Source: Archilochus colubris
Taxonomy: Eukaryota > Chordata > Aves > Apodiformes > Trochilidae
Direction: 5' to 3'
DNA: 64,000 bases
Assembly (NCBI GenBank): GCA_023079485.1
Contig: CM041104.1
Span: 4,279,676-4,343,675 of the forward strand
How positions within the stretch are numbered: the stretch's first letter is position 1; every line of letters starts with the position of its first letter. This document shows, one piece after another, positions 48,301-60,400 of this stretch. Position numbers and translations under genes: made by a program. The notes beneath the pieces were generated by a model that had not been told where the DNA came from, did not search any database, and worked only from the letters and a program-made list of their open reading frames with translations.

Positions 48301-50689
48301 AGAGGAAGGAATAGGCTCAGGGGGCAAGAACTGATACTCTTGGGTGCTCAGCTTTCTTTTTGGTTCCCTGCATAAGTGTAAGTCAGTGATTATTTGATCT
48401 CATTTCCCAAAAGTGTTTCCCAAGTTGTGCTCAGGGGCTTTGGGAAGGAACCTTCTGACTGAAATGGAATCCTTCATTCAAGATGAAATAGGATTATAAT
48501 TTTTTTTCTTGTTTTTGGTAAGCTGTTTCCTGGCAAGCTTTTCCTGTGCTATTTGCTGGGAGGGTAACCCATTAAGTTGAATCCAAGCACCAGCAGGAGC
48601 TAATCTGGATGACACTAGATCGTGTTTGGCATTTGTTTCCACACTGGTGAGGTGCCATTCGAAATATTTCCAGTGTTGACCCGTGTTTCCAGCTTTGGAA
48701 ACCTTGCTGGAAAGTGCAGTTACGCTAGAAGAGCTGTCTGATGATTTTTATTTATTTTTTAATATGAACAGTCCAAAGGAAATGTTAACTGGTTCACAGA
48801 AAATTCAGGTGCAAGTACAATTTCACACCTGTGTCAGTCCCAAAACGAGGAGCTGGCACACAGTGGCTGTCACTGTTGTTATGTTTATTGTGGAAACATT
48901 TAACTTCCCACTTGGAGGAGTATTTCACTCTGCTGTGTCTGCATCTGCAGCTTAACCTGCTCTTGAACCTCAGTGAATGCCTCACCACAGCCTGGATCTG
49001 TGTGTAAAGGGCTCCTCGAAGGAGCTCTTTGAGTTGTGGTCCTCGGGGAATGCTGCAGAGCTCTGCCTGGAAATGGGGCATGCTCAGAGCTGGCACTCCA
49101 CGTAGTGTTGTGGAGATTTAAAAAGTAGCCAAGATTTAAATACTGAGCAAGAAAATATTTTGATTATTCTGTGTTCATGTCAGCAAATAGCTGCTGGTCT
49201 GCTTCCCACGGGCATTGATTGAGTTGGAGTGCTCTTCCCTATGTGGAGTCAGGGTATGTGATGAGAGAAAGCTTTCAAATGACATCATCATGTACTGGTA
49301 TCAGACTCATTCTGCTGCAGTCCCGACTGGTGTGTTTCTAAGGAGATGATGTCAAGTGTTTTGTTTGTATTTTAATTTCTATTCAAAGAAATAATTACTG
49401 GAAATTATCCTGGGATGATAGAAGAGGGATGGAGGAGTAAACAGCCCCAGCAAAAATTAAAAAGCTTATTTGGGTGGTTTAATGGGTGATGAGATGCAAA
49501 GGTGAACTATGAAGATGAGATCTCCTTTGGAAACAGGTTTTCTTTATGTTCTCTCTGTTTTCCAGTACCTAGCATGTGGGGCTTCTACCTGCTACTGCAG
49601 CGTAAGTAATGAATGACTGGGATGGAAAACCAGAGTAAGAATAACAAGAGGGCTGAATTGTTCTGGTGGTTGAGCATTGCCAATAGACAGTTTTCTCACT
49701 CTGCTGGAGAGTTGCATCAGGTTGTGAATGGGACTGGGGAAGAGCCCAGCTAGAGCAAAGGAAAGGTGGGACCCATCACCACTTGGCTCCAGATGTTTAA
49801 CCCAAAGTATGGTCAAGATTTTTGAGTGACAAGGTGAGTTTGAAAACATGCTAATTACTTTTGAAAATCCCTGCAGTCTGGGTATAAAGGAACCTACTTT
49901 TGCTCAAAGAAAAAGAAATGTGTAACTTCGTTTCCCTTGGCAATGCTCCACTTCCAAAGTCATCCTTCATTACAACTTCTAACATCAGCAGCTGTGTTAA
50001 TTGTAAATCCAAACTTCCTTTTTGCCAGACTTGGTTATCCCAGGCCTGATTTAATCCCTTTTTTAATTAGCAGGACTTCTTCAGTGTGCTTGAGCAGAAG
50101 CTGGGTCAGATGTGTATTAGATGCCTGTCACTTGGGTACCTGAGCCATTTGTAATTCCAATGAAACCTTAGCTCAGATTAAGAAATCTTTAATAAGATGC
50201 ATTTGTGTTTAAACAGCCCTTTTGTGTAAAGGCTTCTTTCTCCCCAACAATAGGAACTGACTATCCTCAGTATCCAGCCATTTCATGGCAACATGTTTCA
50301 CTCTAAATAATTTCCAACCTATTTTTCTTTTCCTCTTTTAACTTAAAAGAGCTTCTTGTCTTCTTTGTGGTCAGTGCAGTCCATTTGTAACTGCCTGGTA
50401 CACACTGAAATCTGTACATTCTTATCTCCCTTGCTTTGTTTTTCTGTACCAAACTATAAGCAAGCCCTGAAGTTTGTTCAGATTAGGGATCAAACGCAAA
50501 TTTCTTTTTCTTTTCTTACAGATTCCTAGGGGGGTAAAAGAATCAATATGCTAACGCTGTTGCATCAGGCTTTCAAATCTATGCAGACATCAATAGGCAG
50601 CTGTTCCCTGCTTTTTAGCATTTTGGGCCAAGTTTGTTTTCAAACAGATTGATGTAAAAGCAGAGAAACTTCATAGGAACTCCTCTGGA
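45321..50689. other. non-coding spacer, no gene seen
   Basis: Includes the longest frame in the window (45922-46386, minus strand, 154 codons). It overlaps a 130-codon plus-strand frame at 45685-46077. Neither has a recognisable domain, signal peptide or neighbour, and both lie in slightly GC-richer DNA, where long frames arise by chance. Also holds a GGAAGG-type tract near 46043, a TTG microsatellite (46771-46796) and a short stem at 49011-49025. The segment 47340-47500 is AT-rich, complex and possibly constrained. Confidence 0.55.
46771..46796. repeat. TTG trinucleotide microsatellite
   Basis: About eight TTG units with one CTG interruption, preceded by a T-run. Confidence 0.9.
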
Positions 50690-51060
50690 TTTACTCTGCT
50701 TGCTCAGACTAGGTCGAGCTGTTCAATCAATCCAGCATAAAAATTTTGTTTTTCATTGACTATCAATACAATAATTGGGGGTTGATCAGGACTGAGGTAT
50801 CTGCACCTTCATAGCTACGCCCTAGGGAAATGAAAACATAATTTTGTGACGTTGTCTGCTACCCAATATATTTAGCTATGCTTATTTGGTAAATGCATAT
50901 GAAAGAGTGTTTGCTATTTCACCGATATAATACAAAATAAAATCCTTTCAAGGCAGAGTAATGTCCTCTGCTTTATATTTGAAAACACAAATGCATCCCA
51001 TGACACACACTGTGATTTGCAATAAAGTTGATCAATGTGTTACCTCCACAAATTGCAGAG
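50690..51060. promoter_or_regulatory. candidate conserved non-coding element
   Basis: Repeat-free AT-rich block that retains CpGs at 50713, 50818, 50848 and 50922. It contains GTGACGTTG (a CRE-like half-site at 50845), TTTAGCTATGCTTATTTGG, AAATGCATATGAAA (an octamer/POU-like AT-rich core near 50894) and TTGATCAATGTG. Motif identities are suggestive only. Confidence 0.3.
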
Positions 51061-54000
51061 CACACTATCCACATTCTTCTGAGTAATATTGGTGTTTTGC
51101 CTTGAAGTACATTGCTCTTGTTCCTGGTGTTAAGTATAGCATCTTAAGGCTTTTTAATAGAATGAAACTAAATGAAAATTGATTGATAAAAGCTCCATCA
51201 AGGTGTTTATTGTTTTTGCCCAGCGGTAGAGCAAAAACTTTTGAAAGCCATGTCATTTGTATTGGGTCCTGTTTTTCAAAGGACAATGGAGATGTGAACA
51301 TAAAGGAAGGAAATTGTGTTTAATCACTAATACCTTGCACAGGGAGCTTGTAGCACAAGAAGTGTTCACCTTCATGCTGGATAATGATGATTTGTTGCAA
51401 AGGAAGATGTGTATGGAGTCACAGTACTGAAGTTGTCATCTATAGCAGCTCCATGCTGAGATTGTTTCTTATGGCCTCTGGTGAAGGTTACTATTAAAAG
51501 TGGCTGAAAGTTTCCCAACTTTCCCCTCTAAGACAAATTTAACATTTTCCTCTTAGATTGAAGAAAGAAAAAACCACAATTTTTCTGAGGAAAAATGAAA
51601 ATATTTCTATTGATCAATATGCAGCTTTTTTTTTTTAATGTATTATCATTAATCAGTCAAATAATTTAGATAAAGAAGCCTTGAGTTCTAGAAAGGATAT
51701 TTGTGGCCAGTTTAACAAAACTCAGTAACCTAAAAATGGAAACACGAATTCGTTGTTTCCATACACTATATAAATCCATGCAAACTATTAGATTTATTTC
51801 CTTTATACTTGGAGAGGGAAGGAAGGTACTGTTTAGTTGGAGAAAGTTTAAACAATGTAGAGAGAAAAATCCATGTCCTCTATGTGCAAGCAATGTGTGT
51901 TTGGGAGGTTGTGCTGTTAACTGTACCATGTTGGGGGTTTCCTTCCTTGTAGTTAGTTTCTGTCTCCCTTACTCTATGTGCATATGTGCTGGCTTTAAAA
52001 AAGGCTAAAAAGAATTCAGCAAAACTTTGTAGCTGTGTTGTACAACATATCTTTTATGGTTGGATGCCAGGTAACCATTTGAGAAATAGAAGTTTTCAGG
52101 CATAATTGCTCAGTGTGTAGAAATAGTTGTAGTGGCTATGCACAAATTAAAGAGGCAGAAATGCACAGCTGAGTTCAACTCTTCTCAGGTCAGGTCCTAC
52201 CAATACACTGTAGAGCAGCTGTGGGAAGAGCTGGCAGTGGGACTTGAACTAAACATATGACAAACATATGGAAAATATATTCCTTTGCTTTGTATGTTTA
52301 AAAAATGGATCATATTCAACGTGCTACTGCCTTTGAGGGCTATAAGATAAAACGTTGCAAGGTTCAATGACTTTGAGATGGGAATCCTGGGTACAGCCCA
52401 GATGGAAGCCTGATACCAAAAGCTGTTCTTGCCTTTGAACATTATTGGCCCCAAAGAATTGAAATTCCTTCTAGGTTTCCCTCAGCCCCCTTTGAAACAA
52501 TGAGTGCAAAAAGTTTCCACTTGTTTTTGTCCCTGTTCCACCCTGCAGTGTGAGTACAGAGGAAAATATATTTTAGGGGAGTGGATTGGCCCACAAGTCC
52601 TCTTGAAATCCATAACATGGATTCTGAAGTTTTTTTGAGAATTGTTAAAAGCCCATCTTAAATGCTTGGCAGTTGCTCCAGTGGAGCTATTCTGGTGGTA
52701 GCAGAAAAGATGTTTTAAGAAGGTTGTAGCCCCCTGAGCCCTATTCTTGGTGCCATGCTGATGATTTTCCTTCCTCACCCTGGTTGGGCTGACATGGCCA
52801 TTTGTGGGTCTGATCCTTGAGTTAGATTCTTGAGGTGATCAGGATTAATACCTGCACTTCACTTGCAGTAGCAGCTGTGGGTGGAAGGACAGGCGGTGTG
52901 TGAACAGGGGTGATGCTGGTACCAGGGTCAGTCCTCATGTGATGCCTCCAGTATTCCGTGACACTTGTGCCCTTTGCACAGCTTTGGAGACACAGATCAG
53001 CTCTTAACCTTGTTAACTGGGCTGGGGTTTGAAGACAGTATGTGTATTCCTGTTCAAGGGCCAGGGTATGGGAGGAATACACTGACCTCTGGCATCCATA
53101 GGAAGTGTCATCATTTCTGAGAAGAGGGTACAGCTGACACTGCAGTCCAGGTGACCCAAGGGCTTGTTGGCTTCAAAAGGAGCAGCCCTCCTGGGTCCCC
53201 TCTCCTCTTCCTCCTCTCTGTCTCCCATTTCCACCATTGCAATCCTGAGCTCAGCTAACATAGGCAGTAAAATACCTTTTTTTGTAAGGCTCACTGTTGG
53301 GTTGTGTTGGCTCCCTGGACTGCTCATTGAAGGGGTTCTGCAGTTCATTACAGGGTACCATGTGATTCTGGGGAAAACGGGATGTCCCTTTTCAGGGGTT
53401 AAACTACACACAGCTAGGAATAGCTAGAGCCTCTGGTCTGGTCCCAGATAGTCTGGTGATTAGAGGACAGAAGGTGAAAAGATGCCTTCAACTTAGCTTT
53501 CCCTTCCTTCTTGCAGTCTCTTGCCAATTAGGGAATGGAGAAATTGGCTCAAAAGCTTTTATTTTTTCCTGCTCATTTTCTGTTATTTGTTGGTTTTCTT
53601 TTAAAGTAGACTTCCAGGATGAACACGATTTTCCTGTGGGAGTAGATGCTGAGTTCTCTCTGTGTCTTTATCTCCCATAGTTGACAACAATAAAAATTCC
53701 AAACAACTTCCCCCGCATTCCCTGCGTTGCTGTTGTCATATTTTCTGCTGGTTGACAAAGTCATCTCCTTGGCCTTAATATTTGGGTACATTTATTTTGC
53801 AAAGTGCTGGGGGCAGCAAGGCTTGTTGATGTTTTCAAAAGCTTTCACAAAAGCTGTTGAAACACTGCATGTTGCACAGTTAAGAATTTAGGAATTTTCC
53901 ACTCCCACTCCCCAACTGCTTTTTGGATTAGTGTTTGTGTTTTTCTAAAGCACCCTGCAAACTTCTCCCTGCCAATAGGGAATGGGAGAGACACTGAGGA

Positions 54001-56799
54001 AACGGTCTGTCTTTCCATGAATTCCTGCTTTTCCACTAGGATCCTGTAAGAAAGTCCTGGACATATTAGGTACATCTCTCCTTTGTATGCTCAACCCTTT
54101 CCATGGAAGGGAAATCACAGAGCACTTCAATGGTTTCTTTTATGGAGCTGAATCCTTTTTGTCTCCCATTTAACCTGTGCCTAATTTCTCCTCCTATTCC
54201 CAGATATTCCAAAGTATTTGTTGCTCAATGAGTGACTTTGTTTTTCACGTATTTGAAGAAGGGGAAAAAATACCCAACAACAAAAAAAGAGTAGCTTGAG
54301 AGGCAGTGGCTTTGGGAATAACTGAGATGGCAGGATCAGGCTTCCCTGCAGCCTGCAGGTGATGTGTGGCTGGAAGAGGAGCATAGTCACTTCTGGCTGG
54401 AAGAGGGAAGGAACAAGAGATGATCCTTGTTCTCTTCTACAAGGAAATTGCTGGTGCTACTGAATCTGTGGCTTAGGATCTAAATGATGTTTAAACAGTT
54501 AATTGAACGACAAAGAATTTTTAGGGTGTGCCCATCTCTGACAAAGGTTGTGATCTTTCCTTTCTGAAAGGCTTTACCACTGTTAAGCAGTGCTACAGTA
54601 TCATTTCTACTTGGGTTTCAGCTGACAAATCAACAAGTTCAAATCTTAAGAAGGTAATACAACTTTATGTTCTTATTTGTCTTGTTTCCAAACAGTAAGT
54701 TGAAAGTTCCCACCCATTTCTCAGGCAAATGGAGACATCATGAACTCCCCTTGTGATTTTGCTGAGACACTGTGGTAGAAGTGGCCACTGATAAAGGAGG
54801 AAACTGAAGACAAATCACTTGACTTGAGAACACCATCATATTTTCAGTCTGAGCTTTGTTTGTTTGATTTTAAATGTTAGTTTTTTCAGGGGTAATGGTC
54901 TCCATAACCATAGTGCTACATGTAAGCTATTTCTCTTAGTCAATCTGTTCTTATAATGTGGTGTAAGATGGTTCTGATGTTGGTAGAGGGAAGAAAAGCC
55001 ACTCTTTGCATCTTGAGGAATCCCCAGGAGCCAAATAACGTAGCTCCCTCCATGTATAAACTTCTTTTGTGCTCCAGAGTCCTGATTTTAAGAGACTGCA
55101 TCTTGCACAATTGCCAGACCATGAACCTTGGCAAGCATGAAGTTCTACACGTTTCCAAAACTACATGAGGAGTAAAATGGACTAAATTAACTGCTGAGCC
55201 CACTTCCCCTTTCTTACATCTGCAGTAATAGCAGTAAACATCATTGAGACCATTTGCTTTTTAGTCAAATACCAAGTGTGATTAACACATACTTTACAGC
55301 CCCCTCCCCCCCCCCCAAAAAAAAAAAATTCTGATAAATGAGATTCCTGGTTGTATAATGTAGTAATTTAGAGATTCACTGCCCTTCATTTCAACCCCAT
55401 GTTGTACAAATCATATTGCAAATGAAGCCTGCTCCTGTTGGATGGTGCCAACCATCTGAAGGGGAGCTCTTGGCTGGCTACTCCTAATGTGTCTTAAGGG
55501 GATATTTGGAATATTTGTAATTTTTTTCACTTTCTCAAAATACCTTTTTTATGCTTACAAATTCTACTTGATCAATTTTCATCTAAAAACAATTATCACA
55601 GAGCCTTTTTCTGCAGACTGCTAAGCTTTTGCCTTTCTGAGTTCATCTTCATCACAAGCTCAAAAACCCCTGATGACCCATAACAGGATTTACTTTGTTC
55701 CTTTTAATGTTCTTGTCTGTGTATAATTTGGAAATGCCCAATTCATGATGGAGCTGTGAGTGAGTCTTTCAGGATGGTCAGGGAACACGGAATAGGAGCA
55801 GGAAGCCAGTGGTACCTCTGCACTTCCAAGGTTGAAATTTTTCCTTACATCCGGACCCTGGGTTGCAATTTAAGTTTCTTTTGATGGCTGTAATGCTTGG
55901 GCATTTGTTGTAAAAGCAAATCAATAAGTAGAAATTTATTTTAAACCAGACCTGGGCTCTCACCTGGTTGACCATGTTCCACTTCAGGCTGTCAGTGCTG
56001 GAGAGAAGGGGGGGTGATGGGTGGGGGAAGGGGAAGGTGGGTGCTGCATGTGATGGTTGCTCCTCTAAGAAGGAATGCAGGCTGAGACTGGGGCTTTGGT
56101 TCCTCATAATCCCCTTGCCTTTCATACTTTATGGCTCAAAATAATTGTCTGAGTGGGAAGTCCACACCACTCATACTGCATTGACTTCTTCACAGGGTGT
56201 TAATGAATGGAAGTCAGCACAATGGTGGAACAGGAATTTACTTATCACACATTTGTTAAATTTTTAGTTAGCCAACTTCTCTTCCTGATACAAGCTGTGT
56301 AAAACTCCCTTAGTTTTTAAAATTTTATAATTTTAGAGCCAAATATGTATTTTCCATAAATGGATAGTTACACTAATTACTAAATGGTTGCTTAGTGTTA
56401 AAAGTTCCCTTAAAATGTGTCCCTGCCATATGCTAATGCCAAAGTGGTTAATATTTATTCCAGCCTACATGTTTTCTAGCAATATGAATTTGTAGAAGGA
56501 ATTTTGACTGTGTGACTAGTGATGTGTACTCATAGCAAGTAATTTTTCAGTTTCCTCTCATCTGCTGGAACCTGGTTTGAAGAGCTGGGTTTGCTTACTG
56601 AGCCTGTAATCCCTGTTTACTGAGTTTATTACCCAGACTCCAGAAGCCTGGGCTAGGTGCAGGTTTATGGGTAATTATGGATATTATCACCAGTCAAGGT
56701 GATCTTGCTCCTTACCCCCTACTTTCTAGCAGAAGGAGTCAAGTTAGGAGGGTGCACAGCAAGCAGGAGGAGGAAACAGCAGCACTGAAGGCCAGGATG
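51061..56799. other. non-coding spacer, no gene seen
   Basis: Opposite-strand frames overlap at 51666-52008, 53013-53427 and 54940-55203, which argues against coding. No domain is recognised. Holds an 11-C/12-A junction (55306-55328) and AT-rich sequence. The segment 56270-56500 is complex AT-rich DNA and might be constrained. Confidence 0.6.
55306..55328. repeat. C11-A12 homopolymer junction
   Basis: C11 followed directly by A12, preceded by CCCCT. A simple low-complexity feature and a likely length-variable site. Confidence 0.9.
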
Positions 56800-57010
56800 T
56801 CTCCACAATGATATCATCATTATCAAAGTGTAATTTATCCAATTAGTTGATTCTATTAAACAGATTTGATGGACTCTCCTTCTCCTGCCACATTTTAATG
56901 TGTTTATATCTTGAACGATTGAAGGAAGTATTGTTTGACATGACAGCTTTCTTTGTGTGTCACTACCTCTTTATTTCAATCTGATGACTGACAAAAGATG
57001 GGAGTGGGTC
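56800..57010. promoter_or_regulatory. candidate conserved non-coding element
   Basis: Complex AT-rich block with ATGATATCATCATTATC (a near-palindrome near 56809), CCAATTAGTTGATT (homeodomain-like, near 56838), TTTATATCTTGAACG and TGACATGACAGCT (a TALE-type TGACAG core near 56940). No simple repeats. Called from motif density only. Confidence 0.28.
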
Positions 57011-59089
57011 TTTTTGATGTAGCATGAGGAATTATTTCCTGATTTGACATCCTAATTGTCTGGGGAGTTGTTATTATGTTAAGGAATTTTCATCCTGAAC
57101 TGCTCAGCAAAGCAGTGTTGGTGCACTGCAATGCAAGGATAGAAATGAAGATGTCAGGATGAATCAAAAAGGAGAATTATTAAGCACACCTTTCTGTGCT
57201 GTTTATTACACATGGTTAATAATCTTTTTCCCTCTCCTCTTATTACCTTCAACCTCATGCTAATGTTCTCTGAAGTGGCTTCAGAGCTTCTTTAAAAAGA
57301 TAGTGACTCCTTTTAAGAGAATTTTCAAAGTGTTGAAAAATATGAAGCATGTTTATGTAAAATCTTGACAATCTGCATATTTTCACTGCAAAACTAAAAA
57401 CATTTTGAATTTTGCATTTCTCTCCCTTTTTTTTCCATGGCAAAAGGAAAAGAGTTAGGATGGTAAATGATAGGGGGCATAAGGAAGAAAGAGGAGGGAT
57501 GCTGGAGAAGGTCACTTTCAGTCAGACCAGGAAGCATTTGGTGGGTGGGATGCAATGTGCTGTTATGATGGGTTTGGTGCCTGCTTTTGGCACTGGTGCC
57601 CACCCCAATGCCACCTCCTCTGCTGTGCCAGCCTGGCTGGGTGAAAACCAGCTTGGCTACAGCGATTTGTATCCTGGTTCCCTTCTTGCACAGCCACTCT
57701 GATTTGGTGGTGTCTGGACTGGCATTGCCATCAGAAGAAATATTTGGGAAATTATGTCCTTAACCTTGAAGTGAAGGTTCAGGCAGTGCATTTTAGGGTT
57801 ATGTAGAAAGGGTAATATCAGTGGGCCTTAGGGCTGGTGGGATGCAGGCAGAGGGGAAGCACAGGCTCAGTGCAATGACATGTTTAAAAATGTGAACAAA
57901 TGAAGTGAGATAGTTCTTTTTACAGAAATTATTTTTAAGGGAGAAAGTTGCTCTGAGATCTGGAAGGACCTGGATATTCCATCGTGTGCATGCATGTAGA
58001 GAAATGGAAACTACAGTGATGATGATGATGATGATAGTTTTCAAAATGAATCTGTCAATTTTAAAATGAATGTGGAGAAGGAGGCATCACAAGGCTATGT
58101 CAGCTCCCCTGTGCCACCTCCAAGTAGCAACCTCTTATCTCAACCATGCTTTAAAGTAAACTTCTGAATTTACTCTATTAGATTTTGCTGGGTTGCTTTT
58201 GTTGTCTTGTTTTTCTATAGTCGACCAGGAACTTTAATATAGCATTTTTTTCTTCACTGATTTTGCCTTTCTATTAAAGTTAATTAACTTCAGCCCTCTG
58301 ATTTGCAGTGCCCACAAGACCCTCTGGGATGTCTGTGGCTGTGGCTGTTTTAGCACTCAGAGGACAGAGCCGACACTGCCTGGCACCCAGGTATTCAATT
58401 ACCCCTGTGCAAAGTGGGTGTGAGTGGATGGATGAAGCTGCTTTTCAAACGAAAGATTTTGCTTTGATCCCCACTATTTAATTTAAAAAGAAAAAGGATC
58501 CCTCTGTGTTGTTGTTGGACATCCATTTCTGATGCTGGCAGTAGGAGGCACAGGATAGGTGGCTGGGCCCATTAGCAAAGTTGTGTATCCTTACCCCTGC
58601 TAGGGGCTGGGCCACCAGAGGATAACAATTTGTTGCTGCCACCAGCTGATGGAGTTGGTCCTTCAGCTGCAGTGATGGATGTCAGCAAAGCTGAGCCCAA
58701 ACTCCATGCACTCACAGGTCCCTACTAAGACAAAGTGTATGTGAAAAAGAAAATTTTATGCGAGAGTGCAGCCATGGATCGGACAGGTTGGGCACCCTCT
58801 GGAATTGTACTTGTATTGTACTGTAGGCTTCTTTGCTCTAAGTTATACCAGTATAACACAGCTGATCTGTATATGACAAATACGTGTATCTATAATATGA
58901 CAGCTCTTCACTGGAAGAAGCATTTTCTCCAAATACCAAGTTGAGAAAGGTTTAAAGTGTAATCAAGAGGGACAGGTGTGAGAAGGAAGCCCCAGGGAAA
59001 CCTCACATGTGATCTCCCCAGGGTATGAAAAGCCACCAAGGGGTTAATCATTCCCCACTGCATATGAAATGACAACAAGCTCTTGGCAG
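57011..59089. other. non-coding spacer, no gene seen
   Basis: Holds a GAT microsatellite (58018-58035). Frames at 57255-57702 lie on both strands and overlap. Nothing recognisable as coding. Confidence 0.6.
58018..58035. repeat. GAT trinucleotide microsatellite
   Basis: Six perfect GAT units. Confidence 0.9.
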
Positions 59090-59460
59090 CTTTCCCCATT
59101 CTTTATATAACACTTCCAAGCGCTGAAGCTTGTATCCTCCTAGTAATGCTTTTAATTTGTGCTCAGTTGGGGAGAGGCCAAGATTTAATCGAAATCATTA
59201 GAATGTCTTTTCTTGAAGTAGCTGAGGGCTTGTAGTGAGCTGGAGGAGGTTACTTCAAAATAATTAAAAGAAATACATAAGGTCGTCATTGGTGTCTGAG
59301 CTATTCCAGACATCAGGTTCAAGGGGGAAAGGTTGAGTTTAATGACAACTCCTTTTAACTTAAATAGGATGCTTGCACGGCCGCATAGTTTTAATAATTA
59401 AACTTCGCCTTTTTCCCTTCCCACACACCTACCCGAGTGGACTTTGTTTCCAGCTTTATC
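59090..59460. promoter_or_regulatory. candidate conserved non-coding element
   Basis: CpG-retaining block: CAAGCGCTGAAG near 59118, TTAATCGAAATCATTAG near 59185, AGGTCGTCATTGG near 59280, ACGGCCGCATAG near 59377, and ACCCGAGTGG near 59430. AT-rich cores (AAAATAATTAAAAG near 59258) alternate with these. It stands out from the CpG-poor neighbours and is repeat-free. Confidence 0.33.
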
Positions 59461-59979
59461 TCAATAGAGTAAAGATGGGCTTAAAACAAAGCCTGGGAGC
59501 CAGATTTCTTAGGACTCTGGGGGCTCTACCACCTAGATCAAAATCTAAATTCTGTGGTTTAGCCTTTATCTCTAAAATGGGATGAGTTTCAATGTGCCTA
59601 TGGGCTTGCACGTGTGTGTGTGTGAGGGAATGTGGCTGTGAACACGTGTGCCTCTTTGTTTACAGTCTCGGCTGAGGTCTGGAGTTGAATTTTGACACTC
59701 TCCATTTAAATTGAACTATCAGAATGCTGCTGCTGTGGCTTTCAGTGTGATATTGATGTCTACATATGGATTGTAGTCCTATATGTACCTGACAGACGAT
59801 GCTGTGCTCTGGGTGTCTTCAGAGGAGGTGATTTTTGAGGCAGGCAGGATACGTGTGTTAATTGCTTAGTGTAAATGAGAACGTGGATTTTCTTTCATTG
59901 TTGTTTGTATAATCAACAAAAAGGCTCTCAAAGGAAAGTTTTAAAAAAGAGAATTTCATCTCTCTTGTGGTGTACAGTC
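59461..59979. other. non-coding spacer with TG microsatellite and weak MIR-like string
   Basis: A TG repeat lies at 59612-59624. The string TTTAGCCTTTATCTCTAAAATGGG near 59559 (quoted here in two parts of the MIR reverse core: 'tttatctctaaaatggg') is weakly MIR-like, with no flanking support. No gene seen. Confidence 0.5.
59612..59624. repeat. short TG dinucleotide repeat
   Basis: About six and a half GT units following CAC. A similar CACGTGTG string recurs about 30 bases downstream. Confidence 0.75.
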
Positions 59980-60400
59980 CCAGTGTTGCGTGGACAGTGA
60001 TGGATCAGGCTGGCAAGTGACGAATTTGTGTGAGAAAATGTCTATTTTGAGTGAGTTTTTCTACCGACATTTGAATACAGCCTCTTACAGCAGAGTAGGT
60101 TCAAATAATGAACTAATAGTGAGTGTTAAAGATTTAGGGAATTGGCTGTGAACTTTTGACCCCAAGAATATAAGGAGGCTTGCTTTGCAGGAGAATTAGT
60201 CTAGCTGGGCTAATGGGTGCCAATAAGGGCTGTAAGCAGTGTGTCAGGGACCAAATCTTTTAATTAACCGCTGAGTGAAAAGTAGTTTGGGAAATGCAAT
60301 AAGTCAGATTCGGGTCAGATCAAGCAGAATAATATGTGGGCAGTGATGAAATTAACATACGAGGAAATGCAAGCTGAAAATCTCCAAACTAGCCTTATTA
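59980..60400. promoter_or_regulatory. candidate conserved non-coding element
   Basis: CpGs are retained at 59989, 60021, 60065, 60269, 60311 and 60360 in otherwise AT-rich, repeat-free DNA. Motif-like blocks include TTTTAATTAACCGCTGAG near 60258 (homeodomain-like) and two closely spaced GGTCAGATC/TCAGATTCGG strings near 60303-60320. With 59090-59460 it forms a cluster of two candidate elements within 1.3 kb. Confidence 0.35.

Noticed and set aside
49009..49027. GCTCCT-CGA-AGGAGC stem as a structured RNA
   Set aside because: Six perfect pairs only; common by chance and no longer fold around it.
53013..53427. 132-codon minus-strand and 87-codon plus-strand frames
   Set aside because: Overlapping opposite frames with serine/leucine or acidic low-complexity runs from CCTCTT-type DNA; no domain.
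58605..58625. GGCCACCAGAGGATAAC as a second CTCF site
   Set aside because: The essential GGC after AGAGG/AGGGG is missing.
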